Positions 27,511 to 34,192 of a stretch of DNA of 46,740 nucleotides are shown one piece after another (the first letter of the stretch is position 1; each line of letters begins with the position of its first letter). The stretch spans positions 1 through 46,740 of the forward strand of contig CAIWKE010000019.1 of NCBI GenBank assembly GCA_903913215.1, given 5' to 3'. The notes under the pieces were generated by a model. It saw only the letters and a program-made list of their open reading frames with translations, made no database searches and was not told where the DNA came from. The DNA comes from an uncultured Holophagaceae bacterium (GTDB lineage: Bacteria; Acidobacteriota; Holophagae; Holophagales; Holophagaceae). The position numbers and the translations under genes were made by a program.

Positions 27511-28215
27511 ATGCCCCAGACCTACTTCCCCTCCACCGAATACCCAGGCCGCATCTTGGTGGTGGACGACCAGCGGGACAATCTCCGAATCCTGGCCCTG
27601 GAGCTGAAGCGGTCCCCCTTTCAGCTCACCTGTGTGGAGTCCGCCCGGGAAGCCCTGGAGCTGTGCGCGAACACCGTTTTCGAGGGCATCCTCATGGATG
27701 TGAGTCTGCCCGAGATGGACGGCATCGAGGCCTGCCGACGCATCCGGCGGGAGGGACTCAACACCCGCACTCCGCTCATCTTCCTCAGCGCCATGCGGGT
27801 GGGTGGGGACTGGGTGACCCAGGGCCTGGAGGCCGGGGGCCTAGACTACCTGACCAAGCCCTACGCCCTGCCGGAGCTGCTGGCGAAGCTGTCCGTGATG
27901 GTGCGCCTCTCCCGACAGAACGAGGCCGTCATGGCCCACGAGCGGCACACGGCCCTGCTGGAGGTGGCGGGCGGCGCGGCCCACGAGTTGGCTCAGCCCC
28001 TGGCCTCGGCCATCCTCCTGGCGGACCAGCTCGCCCACCAGAACGCCCCAGCCTCGGCCGCGCAGATCGAGCAGCTCCGGACCTTCCTGGGCCAGACCGC
28101 CCGCATCCTCCGCCAGATCCAGAACCTCCGCACCTATGTGACAAAACCCTATGCCACCGGGCAGATCCTGGATCTCGCCCAGAGCAGCGGCGAGCGGGAC
28201 GAGCCAGGGCTTTAA
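27511..28215 (+). CDS. Response regulator fused to a DHp-like helical domain, no ATPase
   Basis: 234 residues. A complete receiver (about 14-128) has Asp19-Asp20 (VVDD), phospho-acceptor Asp63 (LMDVSLPEMDG), Ser93 (FLSA) and Lys116 (TKPY). After a short helix comes a segment (about 140-210) that reads like a histidine-kinase dimerisation domain: His158 in GGAAHELAQPLASAILLADQ, followed by the second helix FLGQTARILRQIQNLRTYV. The protein then ends with no HATPase domain. It may be a phosphotransfer or phosphatase device, or a truncated kinase. It lies 15 bases after the flagellar terminator. There is 32 bases to ispG, so it may be cotranscribed with ispG or stand alone. Confidence 0.8.
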   Translation: MPQTYFPSTEYPGRILVVDDQRDNLRILALELKRSPFQLTCVESAREALELCANTVFEGILMDVSLPEMDGIEACRRIRREGLNTRTPLIFLSAMRVGGDWVTQGLEAGGLDYLTKPYALPELLAKLSVMVRLSRQNEAVMAHERHTALLEVAGGAAHELAQPLASAILLADQLAHQNAPASAAQIEQLRTFLGQTARILRQIQNLRTYVTKPYATGQILDLAQSSGERDEPGL

Positions 28216-28247
28216 CGGGGATACAATGGGCTTTTGACCGAGGCCCC

Positions 28248-29354
28248 ATGTCCGACCAGGAACTTCAGCCCCTCGCGCCCCGCCGGCACACCCGCCAGAT
28301 CATGGTGGGCAAGGTGCCCGTGGGCGGGGATGCTCCCATATCCGTGCAGAGCATGACCAAGACGGATACCCGGGATGTGGAAGCCACGGTCAAGCAGATT
28401 TACGGCTATGCCGCTGCGGGCTGCGAGATCGTGCGCGTGAGCGTCCCCACAAAGAAGGCCGGTGAGGTCTTCCATGAGATCTGCGACCGCAGCCCCATCC
28501 CCGTCATTGCCGACATCCACTTCGATTACCGCCTGGCCCTGGTGGCCGCGGATGCTGGCGCTGCCTGCCTCCGCATCAACCCGGGCAACATCGGCGGCCA
28601 GGACCGCGTGAAGGCCGTGGTGGACAAGGCGGGCTCCAAGGGCATCTCCATCCGCATCGGCGTCAACGGCGGCAGCCTCGAGAAGGACCTGCTGGAGAAG
28701 TTCGGCACCGCCACCCCCGAGGCCATGGTCGAAAGCGCACTGCGCCACATCGAGGTGCTCGAGCGCGAGAACTTCCACGACATCAAGATCAGCCTCAAGG
28801 CCAGCGATGTCATCCGCACGGTGCAGGCCTACCGTCTGCTGGCCAGACAGGTGGATTATCCGTTTCACCTGGGCATCACCGAGGCCGGCACACCCTTCGG
28901 CGGCACCATCCGCTCCAGCGTGGGCATGGGCATCCTGCTCGCCGAGGGCCTGGGCGACACCATCCGAGTCTCCCTGACGGGCGAGGGCGAGGACGAGTGC
29001 CGCGTGGGCCATGAAATGCTGCGCGCCCTCGCGCTGCGCTCCGGCGGCTTCCGCATGGTGAGCTGCCCCAGCTGCGGCCGGGTGCAGATCGACCTCAACC
29101 GGGTGGCCCACGAGATCGAGGAGGGCCTGAAGCTCATCAACCACGAGAACATCACCTACGCGGTCATGGGTTGCGTGGTGAACGGACCCGGCGAAGCCCG
29201 GGACGCGGACCTGGGAGTGGCGGGTGGCGCGGGCGAAGGGCTCATCTACCGCAAGGGCGAGCTCATCCGCAAGGTGAAGGAGGAGGACCTGGTCCCCGCC
29301 TTCCTGGAGGAGGCCCGCAAGGTCAAGGCCGAGGCTGATGCGGCCAAGGCCTAG
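28248..29354 (+). CDS. ispG: 4-hydroxy-3-methylbut-2-en-1-yl diphosphate synthase IspG
   Basis: 368 residues, the bacterial short form. It converts methylerythritol cyclodiphosphate to HMBPP in the non-mevalonate isoprenoid pathway using a [4Fe-4S] cluster. The TIM-barrel half has ISVQSMTKTDTRD, IADIHFDYRLAL and RINPGNIGG. The cluster half has Cys273 and Cys276 (SCPSCGR) and Cys309 (MGCVVNGPGE) with the catalytic Glu316. The start is the ATG at 28248 (GAGG four bases upstream); a TACAAT -10-like box lies at 28222-28227. The C-terminal Lys/Ala-rich tail is dispensable-looking. Its 3' end touches yidD. Confidence 0.97.
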   Translation: MSDQELQPLAPRRHTRQIMVGKVPVGGDAPISVQSMTKTDTRDVEATVKQIYGYAAAGCEIVRVSVPTKKAGEVFHEICDRSPIPVIADIHFDYRLALVAADAGAACLRINPGNIGGQDRVKAVVDKAGSKGISIRIGVNGGSLEKDLLEKFGTATPEAMVESALRHIEVLERENFHDIKISLKASDVIRTVQAYRLLARQVDYPFHLGITEAGTPFGGTIRSSVGMGILLAEGLGDTIRVSLTGEGEDECRVGHEMLRALALRSGGFRMVSCPSCGRVQIDLNRVAHEIEEGLKLINHENITYAVMGCVVNGPGEARDADLGVAGGAGEGLIYRKGELIRKVKEEDLVPAFLEEARKVKAEADAAKA

Positions 29355-29355
29355 C

Positions 29356-29652
29356 ATGGTCCTCTGGCTGCTGCTGCACCCTTTCGCCGCGTTCAGCCTC
29401 TACCTGCTGCTGGAGGCCTGTCTGCCTGTGCCCTTCCAGCCCACAGCCTGGGTCTGCCGGGGTGCCATCCGCACCTACCAGGCCACCCTCTCCAGCCACC
29501 TCCCCACCGCCTGCAAGTTCACACCCACCTGCAGTCACTACGGCCTCGGCTGCATCCAGAAATATGGCACCCTGCGCGGGGGCCTGCTCACCACCTGGCG
29601 CCTGCTCCGCTGCTCACCCCTGACCCAGGGTGGTGTGGATCCCATTCCCTGA
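29356..29652 (+). CDS. yidD: YidD-family membrane protein insertion factor
   Basis: 98 residues. A hydrophobic N-terminal helix (LLLHPFAAFSLYLLLEACLPV) precedes the YidD core: IRTYQATLSSHLPTACKFTPTCSHYGLGCIQKYG, with the conserved CxFxPTCSxY pattern, and the closing LLRCSPLTQGGVDPIP. YidD assists YidC in inserting inner-membrane proteins. It usually lies in the rpmH-rnpA-yidD-yidC cluster near the origin, whereas here it follows ispG. The start could also be the ATG at 29338, which overlaps ispG; I prefer 29356, one base after the ispG stop. It is slightly longer than usual because of the N-terminal helix. Confidence 0.9.
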   Translation: MVLWLLLHPFAAFSLYLLLEACLPVPFQPTAWVCRGAIRTYQATLSSHLPTACKFTPTCSHYGLGCIQKYGTLRGGLLTTWRLLRCSPLTQGGVDPIP

Positions 29653-29656
29653 GTGA

Positions 29657-29673
29657 GGGCGCGTCGAGCGCCC
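29657..29673 (+). terminator. Short hairpin after yidD
   Basis: GGGCGC (29657-29662) pairs with GCGCCC (29668-29673) around a 5-base loop, a few bases after the yidD stop. No T-run, so a weak terminator at best. Confidence 0.4.
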
Positions 29674-29727
29674 AAACGAGAGCTGTAGATTCTTTAAACA
29701 GATATTCAGACCTTTTTAGTATGGTAT

Positions 29728-29743
29728 TGTGACCCAGCTCACG
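29728..29743 (+). promoter_or_regulatory. CRP/FNR-family operator candidate upstream of the RIC gene
   Basis: TGTGACCCAGCTCACG matches the CRP-type half-sites TGTGA, six bases, TCACA with one mismatch. It lies in an AT-rich stretch 49 bases before the start of the repair gene. A CRP/FNR-family regulator responding to oxygen or nitric oxide would make sense for that gene, but which one cannot be told. Confidence 0.5.
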
Positions 29744-29791
29744 GCCCCTCCCACCCATCCTGAGGTCGAGTCATCAACCCGGAGGCATCCC

Positions 29792-30508
29792 ATGACCCTC
29801 ACCCTCGATACCAAAGTCGGCGACCTCGTACTGGCCTGGCCCCAGGCACTCCGCTTCCTGGAAGCCAAGGGCGTGGACTACTGCTGCGGCGGCCACCGCT
29901 CCCTGCAGGAAGCCTGCACGGTCGCGGGGCAAGAGCCCGAGGCCATCCTCGCGGCCCTGGAGGCCCTGCCGGCGCTGGCCCCCGGCACCCCCTCGCCCCA
30001 GGTCTGGCTGGCAGCATCCCTGACTCAGCTGCTGGCCCACATCGAGGCCACGCACCACGCCTTCCTCCGCACCGAGCTTCCCCGTCTGGAGGCTCTCATG
30101 CAGAAGGTCTTGGGCGCCCACGGGGCGAACCACCCGGAACTGGGCGAGGTGGCCGGGATCGTCCAGGACCTGAGCGGCGACCTGATCCCCCACCTCATGA
30201 AGGAAGAGCAGATCCTCTTCCCCTTCATCCGCCGCATGGAATCCGGCCAGCCCGGCGAGGCCTGCTTCGGCACCGTGCAGAGCCCCATTCGCGTCATGGA
30301 AGCCGAGCACGTGGAGGTGGGCAACCTGCTGGTCCAGCTCCGCACCCTCACGCAGGACTGCAGCGTCCCGGCGGACGGCTGCGCCACCTTCCGTGCCCTC
30401 TACGATGGCCTCAGGGGCCTGGAGGAGGATCTCCACCTCCACATCTACCTGGAGAACCAGATCCTCCACCCCCGCGCCGTGGCCATGGAGGCGGGCGTTC
30501 GCGCCTAA
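29792..30508 (+). CDS. Iron-sulfur cluster repair di-iron protein (RIC/YtfE/ScdA)
   Basis: 238 residues. The N-terminal DUF542/ScdA-N domain has KVGDLVLAWPQALRFLEAKG and the hallmark DYCCGGHRSL (Cys31, Cys32), followed by a hemerythrin-like four-helix domain with the di-iron ligands spread over HIEATHHAFLRTELPRL, LIPHLMKEEQILFPFI, MEAEHVEVGNLL and LHLHIYLENQILHPRA. RIC proteins restore Fe-S clusters damaged by nitric oxide or oxidants. I chose the ATG at 29792 (GGAGG seven bases upstream) instead of a GTG at 29729 that lies inside the CRP-like site. It is preceded by its own promoter region and followed by a convergent small gene. Confidence 0.92.
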   Translation: MTLTLDTKVGDLVLAWPQALRFLEAKGVDYCCGGHRSLQEACTVAGQEPEAILAALEALPALAPGTPSPQVWLAASLTQLLAHIEATHHAFLRTELPRLEALMQKVLGAHGANHPELGEVAGIVQDLSGDLIPHLMKEEQILFPFIRRMESGQPGEACFGTVQSPIRVMEAEHVEVGNLLVQLRTLTQDCSVPADGCATFRALYDGLRGLEEDLHLHIYLENQILHPRAVAMEAGVRA

Positions 30509-30514
30509 CTTGGA

Positions 30515-30733
30515 TCAGTGCGCGTCCTGGACGCTCCAGCGGTCGGTGCAGCCTTCGCTCTCGACGACTTGGTGGGCCTTGCGTAGGCGCAGGGTGTGCT
30601 GGACGGTCTGCATGACCGTGTAGAGCCGCTCCTGGATGCCCAGGCGGCGCAGGTCTTCAGCCGCGAACCAGGTGATGCCCTCTGCGCTCTTGCGAACGGC
30701 GTGATCTGCCAAGATCTGCTCAGTGATACCCAC
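30515..30733 (-). CDS. Small conserved-looking protein of unknown function (72 residues)
   Basis: The GTG start is preceded by a perfect GGAGG with a 5-base gap, so the start is well defined. The protein is soluble, basic and helical: VGITEQILADHAVRKSAEGI, then WFAAEDLRRLGIQERLYTVMQ and TLRLRKAHQVVESEG, ending CTDRWSVQDAH. The WFxxEDLRRLG and RLYTVMQTV pieces look like a compact helical domain, but I do not recognise the family. It is convergent with the RIC gene (6-base gap) and divergent from plsC (42-base gap), a well-isolated single gene. Codon usage is less GC-biased than its neighbours. Confidence 0.65.
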   Translation of the reverse strand: MGITEQILADHAVRKSAEGITWFAAEDLRRLGIQERLYTVMQTVQHTLRLRKAHQVVESEGCTDRWSVQDAH

Positions 30734-30775
30734 AAAGACCTCCGAACTGATACGTTGATCATACAGGGGGGAAGC

Positions 30776-31519
30776 GTGGCCAAGTGGCGGGACACGGGAA
30801 TGGGTGCGGTTCTCATGGGAGCATGGGCCCTGGCCACGGTACCCCTCACGGTCATCGGCATCCTGTTGGCTGTACCTTTCCTGGGGCCCCGGCGCGCCTT
30901 CGCCAAGGTGGGTCCCATGTTCGCCCGGGGCATGGCCTGGTTCTGCGACACGCCCTTCGAACTCCGGGGTTGGGAGCAGCTCCCCGAGGTCATCCGCTCG
31001 GGGCGGCAACCCGTGGTCTTCATGTCCAACCACGAGAGCCAGCTGGACCCACCGGTCCTGGTGGCCGCCCTGCCTCTGCCCGCGGTCTTCATCGCCAAGA
31101 AGGAGCTCAAGTACGTGCCCTTCATCGGCTGGGCCGGCTGGGCCGCAGGCGTGATCTTCATCGACCGGGGCAACCGCGAGCGCGCCATGCTGAGCCTTCA
31201 GGATGCCGCCCAGCAGATCCGGGGCGGCAAGAACGTGGTCATTTTCCCCGAGGGCACCCGCAGTCCCACGGGCAAGATGCTGCCCTTCAAGAAGGGTGGC
31301 TTCGCCCTGGCCATGGACGCCGGCGTGCCAATCATCCCGACGGCCACGGTCGGTGGCCACCATGTGCTTCCCTCCGGGGGCCTGCACATCCGGCCGGGGC
31401 GCTTCGTGGTGCTGGTGGGCGAGCCGGTGGCGCCCTCGGACTTCCCCAGTCGGGACGCACTCATGGTCGAAGTGCGCAGCCGCGTGGAGGCCCTCGTAGC
31501 CGAGGCGAATACGCTCTAG
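30776..31519 (+). CDS. plsC: 1-acyl-sn-glycerol-3-phosphate acyltransferase (PlsC-like)
   Basis: 247 residues from a GTG start. An N-terminal hydrophobic segment (about 10-37) anchors it in the inner membrane. The acyltransferase motifs are in place: NHESQLD (His86, Asp91; HX4D), FIDRGNRERA, and FPEGTRS (157-163), with VPIIPTATVGGHH further on. It acylates lysophosphatidic acid in phospholipid synthesis. GGGGGAAG precedes the GTG. The stop codon shares bases with the stop of the convergent kinase gene (CTAG at 31516-31519). Confidence 0.92.
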   Translation: MAKWRDTGMGAVLMGAWALATVPLTVIGILLAVPFLGPRRAFAKVGPMFARGMAWFCDTPFELRGWEQLPEVIRSGRQPVVFMSNHESQLDPPVLVAALPLPAVFIAKKELKYVPFIGWAGWAAGVIFIDRGNRERAMLSLQDAAQQIRGGKNVVIFPEGTRSPTGKMLPFKKGGFALAMDAGVPIIPTATVGGHHVLPSGGLHIRPGRFVVLVGEPVAPSDFPSRDALMVEVRSRVEALVAEANTL

Positions 31520-34041
31520 CGGAAGACCGGATCCTGCTTGGCCACTTTCAGCTTGCCCGGATGGAGCCGGTCCGCCAGTTCCACCATGGACTGGGCCATG
31601 GCCCGATCGCCCAGCCGTGCCACGACCCGGGCCATGAAGTAGAGGTTCACGGAGAGCACCCGGCGCTCGTTGTGCTTCTTGGTGCTGAGGTCAGTGGAAG
31701 CCAGCTTCTGCCGGAAGGCCTCGAAGCGGGCCTTGGCGCCCTCGCCATCCCCAGCCACCGCCTGCTTCACCCCCGCGAGCAGCACCGTGTTGGAGTGGTC
31801 CGGAGGCCACACGCCTTCCAGGTCCCGGAGCAGGCCCTCGGCCGTGGCCCGGTCGCTCCTGGTCCAGGCCGTGTAGGCCAGGAGACTGCGCAAGACGTTT
31901 GAGTTGGGGATCTCGCGCAAGCCGGCCCGGAGGCGCACCTCAGCCTCCTGGCTGCGTCCCATCCAGAGGAGGGCATCGGCCGCAGTGACATAGGCGAACT
32001 CCGCTGCGGGACGCAGACCCAGGGCGCGGTCTGCATGAGCCAGGGCCTCGGGCAGCTCACCTTCGTTTTGCAGCAGCACGCCGTAGCGGTGGTGGGCCTG
32101 CCAGCCCTCAGGGAAGAGGCTGAGGGATTTCTCGAAGTAGCGGCGGGCCGCCTGATGGTTCTCCTCGCCCTCCAGGCCCGCGAACACATCCGCCAGCACA
32201 TCGTAGGCCTTGTGGTCGGCCGGATCCAGGCGCACGGCCTGCAGGGCCGAGCGGCTGGCGCCCTCCAGGTCCCCCATGCGGAGCAGGATGGAGCCCAGGG
32301 CCCGGTAGGCCTGGGAGGCGCTGGGATCCAGGGCGATGGCCTTTTCTGAGGCCACCTTGCCCAGGCGCAGGAGGTTCTGGCCCTCCTCATAGCGGCCAGA
32401 ACTGAGGGCCGTGATGGCGCCCAGTTCCGCTAGGGTCCAGGCGTACTCGGCCCGGGCCGGCGCGTAGTCGGGTTCCCCCTCGATGGCCGAAGCCAGGAGG
32501 TTGCTGGCCAGCCGAACAGAATCCAGGTTGCCCTCGGTGATGACCCCCAGGGCCTTGGTGTAGAGCTCGCGGGTGCGGGGCAGCTTGGCCTGGGAACGCA
32601 TGGCCCCGGGGTCGCTGCCCAGACCCATCTCCTGGGGCAGCCGCTGCTGCAGCTCATCCTCCAGCTTCAGCAACTCGGTCATGGGCCGGTCCAGCTGGAA
32701 CTGGTGGAGCGTCGCGCCCCGGGCCACATCCACCACCCGGACGCCCATGCGCAGCTGGCCGCCCACCACCTGGTAGCTGCCGAGGACGAGCAGCTCCGCC
32801 TTGAGGCGGCGGCCCAGCTCCCCCAGGGCCCGCGGCGCCTGGCCCGGCTTGTCGCCCATCTGCTGCATGGCCTCCACCACCCGCAAGCGGTCCACCACGG
32901 CCAGATCGTCGCGGCGCACGAGGCCAAAGGCCATGGCGTCGGCGAAGCTGTTGCTGAGCCAAGCCTGCTCGAGATCCGGCTGCAACTGCTCCAGGGGCAG
33001 GATGGCCACCACACGGCGGCCCTTGGTGAAGTCCTCGCGGGAGGCCCGCCGGGCCTCGCCCAGACCCGTGCCATCGCCGCGCTGCAAGAACCAGGTGGTG
33101 GCGCCTACCACCAGCAGCAGGGCCACGCCCCCAAGCGCCCAGGGCCAGCGCCGGGTGGCGATCGGAGCCCGCGACGGGATCAGGTGGGGCACCGCCGCCG
33201 TGGCGGTATTTTCGGACAGCCCCGCGGCCAGGGCCTGCAGGTTGGGAAAGCGATCCTTGGGCTGCTTGGCCATCAGGCGGTGGATGGCGTCCTGGAGGGT
33301 GCGGGGCAGGTCCGGGCGCACCTCGGAGAGGGGCTTCGGCTCGTCCCGGGTCACGGCATAGAGCGTGTCCACCAGGCTGCCGTGGAGGAAGGGGTGGATG
33401 GCCGTGGCCAGCTCGTAGAGCACCACGCCCAGGCTGAACTGGTCCGACTGCCCGGTGAGGGGCTGACCATTGGCCTGCTCGGGGCTCATGTAGGCGGGGG
33501 TGCCCTGGCTGTAGCCCGGGGCCGTGCGCTCCACCAGGGTCAGGTGATGGGAAGTCGCCCCCAGGGATAGGTCATCCCCGCCGCGGCGGGCGATGCCGAA
33601 GTCCAGGATCTTGAGCTGGCCCTCTTCCGTGAGCAGCATGTTCTCGGGCTTGATGTCCCGATGGACGATGCCCTTCTGGTGGGCGTGGGAGAGGGCCGAG
33701 GCGGCCTGGCGGGCCAGCACCAGCAGGGTGTCCGGCTCCGCCGGGCGGCCCACCAGGGCCCGCAGCGTATGGCCCTCCACCAGTTCCATGGCGATGTACG
33801 GGGTACCGTCCACATCGCCGGCATCGTAGATGTGGGCAATGTTGGGATGGTTCAGCTGGCAGGCCAGCTTGGCCTCGCCGATGAGGGCCTGGCGGCGCAG
33901 GTCATCGGCGTCCTTGAGGATCTTGAGGGCCACCTCGCGCTCCAGGCGCAGATCCAGGGCCCTCCACACTTCGCCCATGGCCCCCTCGCCCAAACGGGCA
34001 AGCAATCGGTAAGAACCGAAACGGGTCGATTCGAGGGCCAA
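31516..34041 (-). CDS. Eukaryotic-type Ser/Thr protein kinase with TolB-N-like and TPR domains
   Basis: 841 residues from a TTG start (GGGAG four bases upstream; other in-frame codons upstream lack sites and would invade the divergent promoter). The kinase domain covers 10-280: glycine loop GEGAMGEV, Lys40 (VALKIL), HRD as IVHRDIKPEN with Asp129, DFG at 147-149, and APE as MSPEQ. One membrane helix (about 300-320) puts the rest outside the cytoplasm. Next comes a FlgO/TolB-N-like domain (VVAILPLEQL, SNSFADAMAFGLVRR, LLVLGSYQVVGGQLRMGVRVVD), then at least five TPR-like repeats (about 550-800). This architecture is common in Acidobacteriota. Substrates unknown; the divergent sigma-54 activator is a candidate by position. 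Confidence 0.9.
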   Translation of the reverse strand: MALESTRFGSYRLLARLGEGAMGEVWRALDLRLEREVALKILKDADDLRRQALIGEAKLACQLNHPNIAHIYDAGDVDGTPYIAMELVEGHTLRALVGRPAEPDTLLVLARQAASALSHAHQKGIVHRDIKPENMLLTEEGQLKILDFGIARRGGDDLSLGATSHHLTLVERTAPGYSQGTPAYMSPEQANGQPLTGQSDQFSLGVVLYELATAIHPFLHGSLVDTLYAVTRDEPKPLSEVRPDLPRTLQDAIHRLMAKQPKDRFPNLQALAAGLSENTATAAVPHLIPSRAPIATRRWPWALGGVALLLVVGATTWFLQRGDGTGLGEARRASREDFTKGRRVVAILPLEQLQPDLEQAWLSNSFADAMAFGLVRRDDLAVVDRLRVVEAMQQMGDKPGQAPRALGELGRRLKAELLVLGSYQVVGGQLRMGVRVVDVARGATLHQFQLDRPMTELLKLEDELQQRLPQEMGLGSDPGAMRSQAKLPRTRELYTKALGVITEGNLDSVRLASNLLASAIEGEPDYAPARAEYAWTLAELGAITALSSGRYEEGQNLLRLGKVASEKAIALDPSASQAYRALGSILLRMGDLEGASRSALQAVRLDPADHKAYDVLADVFAGLEGEENHQAARRYFEKSLSLFPEGWQAHHRYGVLLQNEGELPEALAHADRALGLRPAAEFAYVTAADALLWMGRSQEAEVRLRAGLREIPNSNVLRSLLAYTAWTRSDRATAEGLLRDLEGVWPPDHSNTVLLAGVKQAVAGDGEGAKARFEAFRQKLASTDLSTKKHNERRVLSVNLYFMARVVARLGDRAMAQSMVELADRLHPGKLKVAKQDPVFR

Positions 34042-34158
34042 GCAACTCCCATTACAAAAGAAGCAAGTATACCTTTCGGCAGGTAGGCATCGGACCTCAA
34101 TGGTCGAACATTTCCAACCCCGACTTGGCCCTAGCCTTGGGCCGGGCCTTGACCTGGG

Positions 34159-34174
34159 TCTCGAAATGTCGAGA
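34159..34174 (+). promoter_or_regulatory. Palindromic operator candidate before the sigma-54 activator gene
   Basis: TCTCGA and TCGAGA, perfect 6-base arms around AATG, 18 bases before the start codon at 34193. Could be an autoregulatory site for the divergent kinase/activator pair. Confidence 0.4.
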
Positions 34175-34192
34175 ATCAGGCCGGAGGCCGCC

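Noticed and set aside
29729-29791. GTG start of the RIC gene at 29729
   Set aside because: It would lie inside the CRP-like operator, lacks a ribosome-binding site, and adds residues not typical of the family; 29792 has GGAGG.
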